Part shown: in pieces, positions 17,621 through 28,338 of the stretch | How the letters are laid out: each line of letters begins with the position of its first letter | Numbering within the stretch: position 1 is the first letter of the stretch | Origin: Aquimarina rhabdastrellae | GTDB taxonomy: Bacteria; Bacteroidota; Bacteroidia; Flavobacteriales; Flavobacteriaceae | DNA length: 64,000 nt | NCBI GenBank assembly: GCA_947387485.1 | Contig: CANDNT010000007.1 | Location: 62,001-126,000 of the forward strand | Direction: 5' to 3' | Made by a program: the position numbers and the translations under genes | The notes under the pieces: generated by a model | What the model saw: only the letters and a program-made list of their open reading frames with translations | Databases searched by the model: none | Told to the model about the DNA's origin: nothing

Positions 17621-17632
17621 TTATATAATTAA

Positions 17633-18928
17633 TTATTTAATACTTAATACAAAGTAATTCTTTTTACCTCTTTGTAACAGTACAAAACGATCATTAATTA
17701 GATCTTCTTTCGAAATTTTATATCCTTCTTTGATCTTTTCTTTATTTACCGAAATAGAATTCTCTTTTAAAGCTCTTCTTGCTTCACCATTGGATTTTAA
17801 GAACCCTCCATGCTCAACCAAAGCACCAATTACATCTAATTCTTCTTCGATAAGGTTTTTAGAAATCTCTGCTTGTGGTACTCCTTCAAAAACATCTAAA
17901 AAAGTAGCTTCATCTAGATCTTTTAGATCTGCAGAAGTTGATTTACCAAATAAAATATTTGAAGCTTTAATCGCATTATCCAAATCTTCTTGAGAATGTA
18001 CCATTATAGTTATCTCTTCTGCCAATTTCTTTTGTAACGCACGTTGGTGTGGTGCTTCTTTATGAGCTTCAACTAGCGTTTCTATTTCTTCTTTGGCTAA
18101 GAATGTAAATATCTTGATATATTTTTCTGCATCTTCATCACTAGTATTCAACCAGTATTGGTAAAATTTATATGGAGAAGTACGATTAGCATCTAACCAA
18201 ATGTTTCCTCCTTCTGTCTTTCCAAATTTCGTACCGTCTGCTTTAGTAATTAAAGGACAAGTAAGGGCATATCCTTTTCCTCCTCCTATCCTTCTAATCA
18301 GCTCAGTTCCTGTAGTGATATTACCCCACTGGTCACTACCTCCCATTTGAAGCGTACAGTTTTTATCTCTATATAGATGTAAGAAATCGTATCCTTGCAC
18401 TAATTGATATGTAAACTCTGTAAATGACATTCCTTCAGACGACTCAGACGACAAACGTTTTTTAACCGAGTCTTTTGCCATCATATAGTTCACCGTAATA
18501 TGTTTACCTACATCACGAATAAAATCCAAAAATGAAAAATCTTTCATCCAGTCGTAATTATTCACTAGCTCGGCTGCATTAGGTGCATCGCTATCAAAAT
18601 CTAAGAATCTAGATAATTGTTCTTTGATTGCTTCTTGATTGTGACGTAATGTAGCCTCATCAAGCAAATTACGTTCTGCAGATTTTCCAGAAGGATCTCC
18701 TATCATTCCCGTTGCACCACCTACCAAAGCGAATGGTTTGTGTCCTGCCAACTGAAAATGACGCAACATCATCACTCCTACTAAATGTCCTATATGTAAT
18801 GAATCTGCTGTAGGATCTATCCCTACATAAGCACCTCTCATCTCCTCCATTAAGTGCTCCTCTGTGTTAGGCATCACATCATGTAACATTCCTCGCCAAG
18901 TGATTTCTTCTATAAAATTCTTTATCAT
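17633..18928 (-). CDS. tyrS: Tyrosyl-tRNA synthetase
   Basis: The 431-residue class I synthetase has HIGH at 45-48 ([11 protein letters not shown]), the tyrosine-pocket region [23 protein letters not shown] and the KMSKS equivalent [10 protein letters not shown]-terminal S4-like RNA-binding domain (about 360-431) is present. It charges tRNA-Tyr. It is monocistronic and divergent from the epimerase gene. Confidence 0.97.
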   Translation of the reverse strand: MIKNFIEEITWRGMLHDVMPNTEEHLMEEMRGAYVGIDPTADSLHIGHLVGVMMLRHFQLAGHKPFALVGGATGMIGDPSGKSAERNLLDEATLRHNQEAIKEQLSRFLDFDSDAPNAAELVNNYDWMKDFSFLDFIRDVGKHITVNYMMAKDSVKKRLSSESSEGMSFTEFTYQLVQGYDFLHLYRDKNCTLQMGGSDQWGNITTGTELIRRIGGGKGYALTCPLITKADGTKFGKTEGGNIWLDANRTSPYKFYQYWLNTSDEDAEKYIKIFTFLAKEEIETLVEAHKEAPHQRALQKKLAEEITIMVHSQEDLDNAIKASNILFGKSTSADLKDLDEATFLDVFEGVPQAEISKNLIEEELDVIGALVEHGGFLKSNGEARRALKENSISVNKEKIKEGYKISKEDLINDRFVLLQRGKKNYFVLSIK

Positions 18929-19042
18929 TTTGTCTGCATATTTTAAACTTCAACAAAGATAAAAATTAGCATATTATTCGCTATCTTTTAGATCAGAAAT
19001 CCCAAATTCCTTACTTTAGTCCTTTGGATATAGTTTATATTT

Positions 19043-20044
19043 ATGATTTTAGTTACCGGAGCCACAGGATTAGTAGGATCACATTTAATTGCACAATTAT
19101 GCAAAACGCATAAAAACATTAGAGCAATTTATCGTTCTGATCAAAAAAAAGAACAAGCTAAACGTGTTTTTCTACACTATCACAATGATGCTACTGCTTT
19201 TGACAAAATTGATTGGATTCTTGCCGATATCAATGATATTCCTACTCTAGAAATAGTTTTTAAAGGTATTACTCATGTATATCACTGTGCTGCTATGATC
19301 TCTTTTAATCCAGATCATTATAAAAAACTAAGAAAAATCAATATTGAAGGTACCGCTAATATCGTTAATCTTTCTATCGCAAATCAAATCCAAAAATTAT
19401 GCTATGTAAGCTCTATTGCTACTCTAGGTGATGATCCTACCAAAAATTATTTTGACGAAGAAAATGATTGGAATCCCGAATCTCTTAACTCTGTTTATGC
19501 TATCACAAAATATGGAGCAGAAATGGAAGTCTGGAGAGGTACTCAAGAAGGGCTTAATGCCGTTATTGTAAATCCAGGTGTTATTATCGGTTCTGGTTTC
19601 TTTAATAGTGGTAGTGGTTCTTTATTTTCTAAAATCAATAAAGGGTTTAATTACTATACTTGTGGAGTCACTGGCTATGTAGCTATAGAAGACGTAGTTA
19701 CTCCTATGATTGCACTTATGAATGGTGAGTATACTAATGAGCGTTATATTTTAGTTTCAGAAAACTTAAGTTTTAAAAGTATTTTCTCTTCTATGGCTAG
19801 AGCTTTAGGTAAGTCTGCTCCTAAAAAGAAAGTCTCTCCTTTTATTTTTCAAGTAGCATGGAGATTGCAATGGGCTGCTTATAAAACATTAGGTATCACT
19901 CCTTCTATTTATAAGACTACAGCAAAAAGTGCTTTTACTAACTGTCTTTATAAAAATGTCAAGCTAAAAAAAGCACTTAATTATTCTTTTATACCTATTG
20001 AAGAAAGTATTAAAAAAACGGCTACTCTTTTTTTACAGGAGTGA
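19043..20044 (+). CDS. NAD-dependent epimerase/dehydratase (extended SDR)
   Basis: The 333-residue protein shows the dinucleotide-binding GATGLVGSH (6-14), the CAAMISF block, catalytic Tyr and Lys in YAITKYGAE, and NPGVIIGSG. This is the layout of extended short-chain dehydrogenases such as dihydroflavonol-4-reductase-like enzymes. The substrate cannot be told. Its last 23 bases overlap tail to tail the end of the DUF4296 gene. Confidence 0.85.
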   Translation: MILVTGATGLVGSHLIAQLCKTHKNIRAIYRSDQKKEQAKRVFLHYHNDATAFDKIDWILADINDIPTLEIVFKGITHVYHCAAMISFNPDHYKKLRKINIEGTANIVNLSIANQIQKLCYVSSIATLGDDPTKNYFDEENDWNPESLNSVYAITKYGAEMEVWRGTQEGLNAVIVNPGVIIGSGFFNSGSGSLFSKINKGFNYYTCGVTGYVAIEDVVTPMIALMNGEYTNERYILVSENLSFKSIFSSMARALGKSAPKKKVSPFIFQVAWRLQWAAYKTLGITPSIYKTTAKSAFTNCLYKNVKLKKALNYSFIPIEESIKKTATLFLQE

Positions 20045-20537
20045 TTGCACCTCTTTTTTTCTTTGCTGCATCTATTTCGGTATCAATTTTAAGCTTTCGT
20101 TCTATTGCTTTCTTATCTAGTTTTCGTTCTATTTTTTCGTCTTTCTTTTTAAGCTTTGCTATAGAATCTTGAATTTTCTTAATAGAGTCTTCTCGCTTAA
20201 CAATTTTGGCATAAAGTTCTTTAGATTTCTTTATAGTATCTTTTACACGTTCAAAAAGTTTATCATATTCTTCTAATCTAGAAGCATACCACTCATTACT
20301 TTTTATAAAAGTAACACTATCTATTCCGTGTTTTTTATATACCAAATCTACTGGATGAATTTCTTTTTCAGTAAATACTTTTTTGTTTACAGCTTTAGCA
20401 GTTCTAGCAATAGCCAAATCTGTCAACACTGCTACCATCTTGTCTTCAGGAATTAAATTCTCTGGTTTATTTATTTTTTCTATACTTTGACAAGAAATTG
20501 CTAAAATCCCTAAGCCTAAAATTACTCGCTTCATCAT
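20022..20537 (-). CDS. DUF4296 lipoprotein
   Basis: The 171-residue protein starts with a lipoprotein signal ending LAISCQS (Cys16 with the MMKR start). The DUF4296 domain (about 25-115; PEDKMVAVLTDLAIA and KKHGIDSVTFIKSNEWYA) is followed by a highly charged Lys/Asp/Glu tail likely to be coiled coil (about 100-160). The domain is confined to Bacteroidetes and has no known function. It follows dihydroorotase by four bases in the unit glycosyltransferase-pyrC-DUF4296. Confidence 0.85.
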   Translation of the reverse strand: MMKRVILGLGILAISCQSIEKINKPENLIPEDKMVAVLTDLAIARTAKAVNKKVFTEKEIHPVDLVYKKHGIDSVTFIKSNEWYASRLEEYDKLFERVKDTIKKSKELYAKIVKREDSIKKIQDSIAKLKKKDEKIERKLDKKAIERKLKIDTEIDAAKKKRGAITPVKKE

Positions 20538-20541
20538 CTTT

Positions 20542-21882
20542 TTATCTATTGAATGTTAGCCTAGCTCCATTCTTTACCCCAGTAGGTTTAAAATTATGAT
20601 ATGCCAAACTACCATTTACAAAGGTATGTGTTATTCTTGATTTAAATGTAGTTCCTTCAAAAGGAGACCATCCACATTTATATAATATATTCTCTGTTTT
20701 TACTGTCCATGGTGAGTTTAAATCTACTAACACCAAGTCTGCATAATATCCTTCTTTAATGTATCCTCTCTTTTCTACCTCAAATAATCTTGCTGGATTA
20801 TGACACATTTTTTCAACGATCTTTTCTAAGCTAATTTTTCCTTGATGATATAGCTCTAACATAGCAGGTAATGCATGCTGTACAAGAGGTCCTCCAGAAG
20901 GTGCCTTAGTATACACATTACTTTTTTCTTCTTTGGTATGAGGTGCATGATCTGTTGCTACTACATCAATTTTATCATCTAATAAAGCTTTTAATAAGGC
21001 ATCTCGATCTTGCTCTGTTTTTACTGCTGGATTCCATTTGATAAAAGTTCCTTTCTCTTCATAATCCTTATCACTAAACCATAGATGATGAATACATACT
21101 TCTGCTGTAATTTTCTTTTCTTCTAGTGGAATTTTATTTGTAAACAGTTCTAATTCTTTTGCTGTTGATAAATGGAAAATATGTAATCTAGCTCCTGTTT
21201 TTTTCGCTAATTCTACTGCTTTAGAAGAAGAAAGATAGCAAGCTTCTTCACTTCTTATTATCGGGTGATATTTAATAGGAATATCATCTCCAAATTCTTC
21301 TTTATATTTTGCTGTATTCGCTCTAATCGTTCCTTCATCTTCACAATGAACGGCTATCAATAATTCTGTAGAAGAAAAGATTTTTTCTAATACTTCTGGA
21401 TTATCTACTAACATATTTCCAGTAGATGAACCTAAAAATAATTTTAAAGCGGCTACTTTCTTTGGATCTAATTTTAGAATTTCATCTAAATTATCATTCG
21501 TTCCTCCAAACATAAACGAATAGTTAGCATAACTACTCTCTGCCGCTATTGCAAATTTCTCTTCTAGTTTTTCTACTGTAGTAGTTTGTGGTACTGTATT
21601 AGGCATTTCTATAAACGAAGTAATACCTCCTGCTATAGCTGCTCTGGATTCTGTTTCTATATTAGCCTTATGAGTAAGTCCAGGCTCTCTAAAGTGTACT
21701 TGATCATCAATTACCCCAGGCAATACATAATTACCTTCTGCATCAAAAATACGTACATCTGGTGTTTTTGCACTTATCTGTTCTGCAATCTCTTTGATTA
21801 CCCCTCCTTCAATATAGATTTCTCCATTGATAATTTTGCCTTCATTAACAATGTTTGCATTTTTAATCAGTACTTTTTCCAT
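20542..21882 (-). CDS. pyrC: Dihydroorotase
   Basis: The 446-residue amidohydrolase has [10 protein letters not shown] (metal ligands Asp-x-His, about 58-67), the HCEDEGT and IFHLST histidines, and [11 protein letters not shown] near 310. These are the hallmarks of class I dihydroorotase, third step of pyrimidine synthesis (carbamoyl-aspartate to dihydroorotate). An allantoinase is a remote alternative. It lies two bases downstream of the polyprenol sugar transferase and four before the DUF4296 gene, so it is mid-operon. Confidence 0.9.
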   Translation of the reverse strand: MEKVLIKNANIVNEGKIINGEIYIEGGVIKEIAEQISAKTPDVRIFDAEGNYVLPGVIDDQVHFREPGLTHKANIETESRAAIAGGITSFIEMPNTVPQTTTVEKLEEKFAIAAESSYANYSFMFGGTNDNLDEILKLDPKKVAALKLFLGSSTGNMLVDNPEVLEKIFSSTELLIAVHCEDEGTIRANTAKYKEEFGDDIPIKYHPIIRSEEACYLSSSKAVELAKKTGARLHIFHLSTAKELELFTNKIPLEEKKITAEVCIHHLWFSDKDYEEKGTFIKWNPAVKTEQDRDALLKALLDDKIDVVATDHAPHTKEEKSNVYTKAPSGGPLVQHALPAMLELYHQGKISLEKIVEKMCHNPARLFEVEKRGYIKEGYYADLVLVDLNSPWTVKTENILYKCGWSPFEGTTFKSRITHTFVNGSLAYHNFKPTGVKNGARLTFNR

Positions 21883-21884
21883 GA

Positions 21885-22616
21885 TTATATTTCGTAACGC
21901 TTAAATAAACTTTTGATTTTCATTTTTAATACTCCAAAGATAGCTTCGGATATGATAGAACCACTCATTTTTGATTTTCCTTGTGTTCTATCGGTAAAGA
22001 TGACCGGAATCTCTTTAATATTAAAACCTAATAAATAGGTTTTAAACTTCATTTCGATTTGAAATGCATAGCCTACAAATCGTATTTTATCTAGATTAAT
22101 TTTTTCTAATACCGCTCTTTTATAGCATACAAAACCAGCTGTTGTATCATGTATGTCCATGCCTGTAATCATTTGAACATATTTTGAAGCTCCCCACGAT
22201 AACAACACTCTACTCATAGGCCAATTTACCACATTAACTCCTGTTATGTATCGAGAACCTATTACTATATCTCCTTCATTTTCTATACATGATTGATATA
22301 ATCTAGGTAAATCGTTAGGATTATGAGAAAAATCTGCATCCATTTCAAAAATATATTGATATGACTTTCTCAAAGCCCATTTAAATCCATGAATATAAGC
22401 AGTTCCTAATCCTTGTTTTCCTTTGCGTTCTTCTATAAATAGTCGATCGCTATATTGTTCTTGTAATTGTTTTACTTTGGTCGCTGTACCATCTGGGGAA
22501 TTATCATCAACAACGAGGATATCAAATGAAATATCCTGCGAAAAAACACTATGTATTATTCGCTCTATGTTTTCAATCTCATTGTAGGTAGGAATAATAA
22601 CTAATGAATCTACCAT
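21885..22616 (-). CDS. Polyprenol-phosphate sugar transferase (GT2)
   Basis: From ATG 22616 the protein (243 residues) begins [13 protein letters not shown], the start expected for family 2 glycosyltransferases. Longer upstream starts add a non-conserved tail, so I reject them. It shows DDNSPDGTA, the DAD metal-binding motif in [14 protein letters not shown] and GSRYITG. It matches DPM1-type polyprenyl-phosphate mannose synthases without the membrane tail. It probably makes the polyprenol-linked sugar used on the periplasmic side. Confidence 0.88.
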   Translation of the reverse strand: MVDSLVIIPTYNEIENIERIIHSVFSQDISFDILVVDDNSPDGTATKVKQLQEQYSDRLFIEERKGKQGLGTAYIHGFKWALRKSYQYIFEMDADFSHNPNDLPRLYQSCIENEGDIVIGSRYITGVNVVNWPMSRVLLSWGASKYVQMITGMDIHDTTAGFVCYKRAVLEKINLDKIRFVGYAFQIEMKFKTYLLGFNIKEIPVIFTDRTQGKSKMSGSIISEAIFGVLKMKIKSLFKRYEI

Positions 22617-22787
22617 TAAAGCTGTTTTCAGGCAAATATACTCAAATAATTGTGAGTTACTTCTATACATTACTATTGTTATAGTTTTGTATTACAATCC
22701 AAAAAACTTTTCTATTATTAAGCATATTTATACAACTTTCTTTCTAAATCTTTTAAGTTCTTGTAATTTTACCCTCTCTTTATATTT

Positions 22788-23441
22788 ATGGAAATTATTA
22801 CCAGACATATTGTAACTACAGATTGGATTGCATTAATCTTTATTTTTTGCTTATCGCTATTAGTGATTTTGCGATTGTTAAATGTTGTGCGCTTTTTTGA
22901 TTTCTTGACTTTAGTGAGTAGTTCAAAATATATTACACTTCAAAAACACAACAAAAGCAATATGCTATTTAGCGCCCTTTTGGTCTTTATACAAATAGTA
23001 TCGGCTGCGTTGTTTATTTATATTGCTTATCAAACATTTGATTGGCAAACCGAGACCAAAGGCTTTTTGCTCTTTGTTCAAATTGCGGTGGGTTATATGC
23101 TTTTTATTCTTGTTAAATTGCTCATAGAATATATTATCGCTACAATTTTTTCTATAGAAGATTTGATTCAAGAATATGTTTTTCAGAAATTAAGTTATCG
23201 CAATTATCTAGGTCTATTTTTATTATTTATTAATTTATTTCTAGTATATACCTTTAGTCCTTCAAGTTTAGTACTATTAATTTTATTTTTTCTACTAGTT
23301 TTTTTAAATTGCGTTGCATTGTTTTCAATATATAAGAAGCAGGAAAATGCTATTTATAGCAACTTGTTTTATTTTATTTTATATCTTTGCACACTTGAAA
23401 TCGCACCCTATTTTATACTGTATAAACTAATTACATTATAA
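22788..23441 (+). CDS. DUF4271 membrane protein
   Basis: The 217-residue protein has about six hydrophobic helices and the Bacteroidetes-specific DUF4271 pattern (short N-terminus, VRFFDFL, and LIQEYVFQKLSYRNYLG in the middle). The function is unknown. In many Flavobacteriia it precedes hemD, as here (27-base gap), which is the best support for its identity. Confidence 0.8.
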   Translation: MEIITRHIVTTDWIALIFIFCLSLLVILRLLNVVRFFDFLTLVSSSKYITLQKHNKSNMLFSALLVFIQIVSAALFIYIAYQTFDWQTETKGFLLFVQIAVGYMLFILVKLLIEYIIATIFSIEDLIQEYVFQKLSYRNYLGLFLLFINLFLVYTFSPSSLVLLILFFLLVFLNCVALFSIYKKQENAIYSNLFYFILYLCTLEIAPYFILYKLITL

Positions 23442-23468
23442 AACAGGAACTTTACAAAAGAATTACAT

Positions 23469-24212
23469 ATGAAAGTGAAAACAATTTTGGTTTCTCAACC
23501 GGAACCTAAAGTAGAAAATTCACCATACCATGAGCTTGTAGAAAAGCAACGGGTAAAAATTGATTTTGTACCGTTTATTCATGTAGAGGGCGTTGACGCA
23601 AAAGAGGTTAGACTTCAAAAAATTGATCTTTCCCAATATACGGCCATCATCCTTACAAGTCGTAATGCTGTAGACCATTTCTTTAGAATTGCAGAAGAAA
23701 TGCGCTATAAGATTCCGGATACATTAAAATATTTCTGCCAAAGTGAAGCTGTAGCTTATTATTTACAGAAGTATGTTGTATACAGAAAACGAAAGATCTA
23801 TGTAGGAAAACGTACATTCCCTGAGTTATCGCCTCTAATCAAGAAGTATAAAAACGAGAAGTTTTTATTACCGTCATCAGATCAGTTAAAGCCATTAATT
23901 CCTAATACTTTAGATGACCTTAAAGTACAATGGAAACAAGCTACTTTCTACAAAACCGTAGTGAGTGATCTTTCTGATTTGAGAAATGTATTTTATGATG
24001 TATTAGTATTCTTTAGTCCATCAGGTATTAAGTCTTTATTTGAGAATTTCCCTGATTTTAAACAAAATAATACGCGTATAGCTGTTTTTGGAAACTCTAC
24101 AATTAAAGCCGCAGAAGAGCATGGTTTGGTTTGCAACATTCAAGCACCAACTCCAGAGACTCCTTCTATGACAATGGCTCTTAAAAAATATATTGAAAAA
24201 GTAAATAAGTAA
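23469..24212 (+). CDS. hemD: Uroporphyrinogen-III synthase
   Basis: The 247-residue protein has the bilobal HemD layout: KTILVSQPEP at the start, AIILTSRNAVDHF (about 54-66), a middle CQSEAVAYYL, FFSPSGIKSLFENF (about 180-193) and FGNSTIKAAEEHG. HemD closes hydroxymethylbilane to uroporphyrinogen III in haem synthesis. Sequence conservation in this family is low, so the call rests on motif order and on the DUF4271 neighbour. Confidence 0.88.
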   Translation: MKVKTILVSQPEPKVENSPYHELVEKQRVKIDFVPFIHVEGVDAKEVRLQKIDLSQYTAIILTSRNAVDHFFRIAEEMRYKIPDTLKYFCQSEAVAYYLQKYVVYRKRKIYVGKRTFPELSPLIKKYKNEKFLLPSSDQLKPLIPNTLDDLKVQWKQATFYKTVVSDLSDLRNVFYDVLVFFSPSGIKSLFENFPDFKQNNTRIAVFGNSTIKAAEEHGLVCNIQAPTPETPSMTMALKKYIEKVNK

Positions 24213-24272
24213 TTCTTATTTACTTTTTCAACAAAATAAAATAGGCTCGATATATAATCGAGCCTATTTTAT
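24195..24272. terminator. Tandem terminator hairpins
   Basis: Two hairpins lie between convergent hemD and pckA. The first is a 15-bp stem at 24195-24209 with 24215-24229, embracing the hemD stop. The second is a 13-bp stem at 24239-24251 with 24257-24269, with flanking T and A runs that let it work in both directions. Confidence 0.8.
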
Positions 24273-24291
24273 TTATTACAATCAAGGATTA

Positions 24292-25851
24292 TTATCCTTC
24301 AAATTGTTCATAGTTTTTCTTAAACGAAGCTACTAATCCTTCTGCTTTTTTATCATAAGCTTCTTTGTCTGCCCATGTTTCTCTAGCATCTAATACTTCA
24401 GATGGTACATTAGGACAAGTTTTAGGTACTTTTAATCCGAAAATCTCATTAGTACCGTATTCTACATTATCCAAATCTCCATTTAAAGCTGCATTAATCA
24501 TCGCTCTAGTATATTTAAGCTTCATACGACTACCCACTCCATAAGGACCTCCAGTCCATCCAGTGTTAACCAACCATACTTTTGCTCCAGTCTTTCTTAT
24601 CTTATCCTTAAGCATATTTCCATATTCTTTTGGATGTAATGGCATAAATGGTGCTCCAAAACATGCAGAGAAACTCGGTAATGGTTCATTTACTCCTGCT
24701 TCTGTACCGGCAACTTTTGCTGTATATCCACTTATAAAATGATATGAAGCCTGCTCTTCTGTCAATCTTGAGATTGGAGGTAATACACCAAAAGCATCTG
24801 CTGTTAAGAAAAAGATATTATCTACTGTAGTTCCTTTACTAGGCTGCTTAATATTTTCTATATGATAAATAGGATAACTAACACGTGTATTCTGTGTTAT
24901 AGAAGTATCGTGGTAGTCCACTTTTCCTTTTTCATCAATAATCACATTTTCTAGTAAAGCTCCTGATTTAATCGCATTATAAATCTCTGGTTCTTTCTCT
25001 GCAGATAAGTCAATTACTTTTGCATAACATCCTCCTTCAAAGTTAAACACAGTGTTCTCCTCTGTCCAAGCATGCTCATCATCTCCAATAAGTTTTCTAT
25101 TAGGATCTGTCGATAATGTAGTCTTTCCTGTTCCAGATAGTCCAAAGAATAATGCTGTATTCCCATTTTGCCCTTCATTTGCAGAACAGTGCATCGGTAA
25201 ACAATTACGCTCTACAGGTAGAATAAAGTTTAACGCAGAAAAAATACCTTTTTTGATTTCTCCTGTATATCCTGTTCCTCCTATTAAAGCTATCTTTTTA
25301 GAAAAGTTTAAGATTGCAAAGTTATGTTGACGTGTTTTATCTTCGGCTGCATTTGCCATAAACCCAGGTGCATTTACAATCAACCAGTCTGGGCTAAAGT
25401 TTGCTAATTCTGAAGCTTCTGGCCTCAAGAACATATTGTATGCAAACATATTTGACCAAGGATACTCATTAATCACTCTAATATTTAAGCGATAATTCTC
25501 ATCTGCACATGCATAACTATCTCTTACATATAATTCTTTGTCTGATAAGTATGCTGTTACTTTATCATAAAGTGCATCAAACGCCTCTTCTTCAAAAGGT
25601 ATATTGATATCTCCCCACCATATTTTATCTTTGGTGATCTCATCCTTTACAATAAATCGATCCATTGGGGAACGCCCTGTAAATTCTCCTGTACGAACCG
25701 CTAATGTCCCTGAATCTGTAAGCTGCCCTTGGTTTTTTTTCAATACTTCTTCCTGAAGCGCCTCAGGAGACATTTGATAACGCATCTTTGCGTTTTGAAT
25801 GCCATAGTCTGTCAACGAAAACGTTTTCGTTTCTGGATACAATGATTCCAT
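24292..25851 (-). CDS. pckA: ATP-dependent phosphoenolpyruvate carboxykinase
   Basis: The 519-residue protein carries the PEPCK kinase-1a P-loop GLSGTGKTTLS (about 232-242), kinase-2 LIGDDEHAW, the substrate-binding TGEFTGRSP near 55 and NTGWTGGPYG near 420. The length is typical of the ATP-dependent type. It interconverts oxaloacetate and phosphoenolpyruvate in gluconeogenesis. It is monocistronic, ending at a bidirectional terminator. Confidence 0.97.
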   Translation of the reverse strand: MESLYPETKTFSLTDYGIQNAKMRYQMSPEALQEEVLKKNQGQLTDSGTLAVRTGEFTGRSPMDRFIVKDEITKDKIWWGDINIPFEEEAFDALYDKVTAYLSDKELYVRDSYACADENYRLNIRVINEYPWSNMFAYNMFLRPEASELANFSPDWLIVNAPGFMANAAEDKTRQHNFAILNFSKKIALIGGTGYTGEIKKGIFSALNFILPVERNCLPMHCSANEGQNGNTALFFGLSGTGKTTLSTDPNRKLIGDDEHAWTEENTVFNFEGGCYAKVIDLSAEKEPEIYNAIKSGALLENVIIDEKGKVDYHDTSITQNTRVSYPIYHIENIKQPSKGTTVDNIFFLTADAFGVLPPISRLTEEQASYHFISGYTAKVAGTEAGVNEPLPSFSACFGAPFMPLHPKEYGNMLKDKIRKTGAKVWLVNTGWTGGPYGVGSRMKLKYTRAMINAALNGDLDNVEYGTNEIFGLKVPKTCPNVPSEVLDARETWADKEAYDKKAEGLVASFKKNYEQFEG

Positions 25852-25920
25852 AGATATAGTGTTGTGTTTATTCTATACCCACAAAACTATAAATTATTAG
25901 CACACCAACCATCAAAAAAC

Positions 25921-26304
25921 TTATTTAATCTTCATAAAAGAAATTATCATGAAAATCCAACCTATAATTAATAGTAATCCTCCTATAGGTGTTATAAAAC
26001 CTATACTTGATAAGTCTATTCCAAAAATTTGATCCGTTACTAGTAGATATATAGAACCTGAAAAAAGTAGGATTCCTGACAAAAAGAAATAATATATCTT
26101 CTTTTTTAAATCTGGATCAATCATGTTCATCATACCCAACATTACTATAACGATTGCGTGATACATTTGATACCTTACTCCTGTAACAAAAGAAGTTATA
26201 CTATCTGTATCTACAAATTTTTCTAATCCGTGTGCTCCATATGCTCCTAGAATAACAGCAAACAATCCTGCTATTGCTCCTGTAATTAATATTTTTCTAT
26301 CCAT
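25921..26304 (-). CDS. DUF423 small membrane protein
   Basis: The 127-residue protein has four predicted membrane helices and the DUF423 signature near the N-terminus (AVILGAYGAHGLEKF) with VRYQMYHAIVI. Members are widespread small inner-membrane proteins of unknown function. It is monocistronic, divergent from the saccharopine dehydrogenase-like gene 75 bases away. Confidence 0.9.
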   Translation of the reverse strand: MDRKILITGAIAGLFAVILGAYGAHGLEKFVDTDSITSFVTGVRYQMYHAIVIVMLGMMNMIDPDLKKKIYYFFLSGILLFSGSIYLLVTDQIFGIDLSSIGFITPIGGLLLIIGWIFMIISFMKIK

Positions 26305-26379
26305 TATTTTTAATTTTTATAGAAGGAGATTCTCAATATATTCCTAAATTGGTCGCAAATTTACCAAAAAATACAACAG

Positions 26380-27750
26380 ATGCGAAAGATATTAGTCATC
26401 GGAGCAGGTAAGTCTACCGCTGTTTTAATTCGATATTTTCAAAATAAATCTATCTCAGAAAATCTACATATAACTATAGGTGATGTTTCTTATGAGAATG
26501 CAAAAAAATTGCAAGCAGATCACCTTAATACTAAAGCTATTGCCTTAGATGTTTTTGATCAAAATTCTCGTGAAAGTGCAATTCAAGATGCAGATATAGT
26601 TGTCTCTATGCTTCCTGCTAGGTTTCATATTAATGTAGCTAAAGATTGTTTAAAGTTTAACAAATCTATGGTTACCGCTTCTTATGTTAGTAAAGAAATG
26701 CAAGCACTGGATGAAGAAGCTAAAGCTAAAGGATTAACATTTATGAATGAAATAGGTGTCGATCCTGGGATTGATCATATGAGTGCAATGCAAGTTATTG
26801 ACCGTATTAAAGAACAAGGAGGAAAAATGTTACTTTTTGAATCTTTTACTGGTGGTCTTGTTGCTCCAGAAAGTGATACTAACTTATGGAACTATAAATT
26901 TACTTGGAATCCTAGAAATGTAGTTGTTGCTGGACAAGGTAGTGCTGCAAAATTCTTGCAAGAAGGAACCTATAAATACATTCCTTATAATAAGCTTTTC
27001 AGAAGAACTGAGTTTCTTGAGGTTGATGGTTATGGACGTTTTGAAGCTTATGCTAACCGTGATTCTTTGAAATATCAAAACATTTATGGTCTCGAAGATG
27101 TACTTACACTTTATCGTGGTACTATACGTAGAATAGGTTTCTCTAGAGCTTGGAATACTTTTGTTCAATTAGGAATGACTGATGATGATTACACTATTGA
27201 TAACTCTGAACATATGAGTTATCGTGATTTTGTAAATTCTTTTTTACCATACTCCCCTACCGATTCTGTTGAGCTAAAACTACGCCATGCATTAAGAATA
27301 GATCAAGATGATATTATGTGGGATAAGCTTCTAGAACTCGATTTATTTAATTCAAATAAAAAGATTGGGATTCCTAATGCAACTCCTGCTCAGGCTTTAC
27401 AAAAGATATTGGTAGAAAAATGGTCTCTTGCTCCAGAGGATAAAGATATGATTGTAATGTATCATAAATTTGGATACGAAATCAATGGAGAGAAAAAGCA
27501 AATTGATGCCACTATGGTTAGTATAGGTGAAGATCAAACTTATACTTCTATGGCAAAAACAGTTGGTCTTCCTGTAGCTATGGCTACTTTAAAAATTCTT
27601 AATGGAGATATTAATGCTCCTGGAGTACAAATACCTATTACAAAAAATATCTACGAACCTATTCTTAAAGAATTAGAAGAGTATGATATTATTTTTAAAG
27701 AAAAAGAATGTGAATATTTAGGATATAATCCAGAAGGTGTTAAAGGATAA
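26380..27750 (+). CDS. Saccharopine dehydrogenase-family protein
   Basis: The 456-residue protein starts with a Rossmann loop (ILVIGAGKST, 4-13), then SMLPARFH and GVDPGIDHMSA, both typical of saccharopine dehydrogenase / lysine-ketoglutarate reductase proteins. It uses NAD(P) and belongs to lysine or related amino-acid metabolism. The exact reaction is not fixed by sequence. An Lrp-type regulator follows after a terminator, and such regulators often govern neighbouring amino-acid genes. Confidence 0.87.
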   Translation: MRKILVIGAGKSTAVLIRYFQNKSISENLHITIGDVSYENAKKLQADHLNTKAIALDVFDQNSRESAIQDADIVVSMLPARFHINVAKDCLKFNKSMVTASYVSKEMQALDEEAKAKGLTFMNEIGVDPGIDHMSAMQVIDRIKEQGGKMLLFESFTGGLVAPESDTNLWNYKFTWNPRNVVVAGQGSAAKFLQEGTYKYIPYNKLFRRTEFLEVDGYGRFEAYANRDSLKYQNIYGLEDVLTLYRGTIRRIGFSRAWNTFVQLGMTDDDYTIDNSEHMSYRDFVNSFLPYSPTDSVELKLRHALRIDQDDIMWDKLLELDLFNSNKKIGIPNATPAQALQKILVEKWSLAPEDKDMIVMYHKFGYEINGEKKQIDATMVSIGEDQTYTSMAKTVGLPVAMATLKILNGDINAPGVQIPITKNIYEPILKELEEYDIIFKEKECEYLGYNPEGVKG

Positions 27751-27778
27751 TATTTGATTATTAATAACATTATATTGA

Positions 27779-27830
27779 TAACGGTTTGAAATTACTATTG
27801 TATTTTTGATTTCAAACCGTTACTTTTTTT
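27779..27830 (+). terminator. Rho-independent terminator (14-bp stem)
   Basis: 27779-27792 pairs perfectly with 27809-27822 across a 16-base loop and a T run follows. The loop contains TATTTTTG (27801-27808), which fits the -7 promoter consensus, with TTG 23 bases upstream, so the Lrp gene may be transcribed from within the hairpin. Confidence 0.75.
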
Positions 27831-27843
27831 AAGCTTATCTCTT

Positions 27844-28314
27844 ATGAAAAATGCCAATTCAGATTTAAAAATAGATGGTATTGATAAAGAAATATTACGT
27901 AATCTTATGGATAATGCTAGAAAACCTATTCTTGAAATCGCAAGGAAAATAGGAATTTCTGGAGCTGCCATTCATCAGCGTTTACGTAAACTTGAAGCTT
28001 CTGGGCTTATTTCTGGTTCAAAATTTATTATAAACCCCAAAATATTAGGCTATAAAACCATGGCTTTTGTTGGTGTTTATCTAGATAAAGCGGTAAGCAA
28101 CCCTTTAGCTGTAAAGCAATTAAAAGACATTCCAGAGGTTATTGAATGTCATTATACTACAGGTAATTGGTCTATTTTTATCAAAATTCTATGTCGTGAC
28201 AACGAACATCTAATGCATGTTTTAAATAAGAATATTCAGGCTATAGAAGGTGTTTCTCGTACAGAGACTTTTATCTCATTAGATCAACAAATCGACCGTC
28301 AAATCCAACTTTAG
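27844..28314 (+). CDS. Lrp/AsnC-family transcriptional regulator
   Basis: The 156-residue protein has an N-terminal winged HTH (about 12-60; IDKEILRNLMDNARKPILEIA, SGAAIHQRLRKLEASGLI) and a C-terminal RAM ligand-binding domain (about 75-150). Lrp-type proteins form octamers and respond to amino acids. The adjacent saccharopine dehydrogenase-like gene is a likely target. It converges on galK. Confidence 0.95.
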   Translation: MKNANSDLKIDGIDKEILRNLMDNARKPILEIARKIGISGAAIHQRLRKLEASGLISGSKFIINPKILGYKTMAFVGVYLDKAVSNPLAVKQLKDIPEVIECHYTTGNWSIFIKILCRDNEHLMHVLNKNIQAIEGVSRTETFISLDQQIDRQIQL

Positions 28315-28338
28315 ATTTCAATTGATTTTGTTATACTA

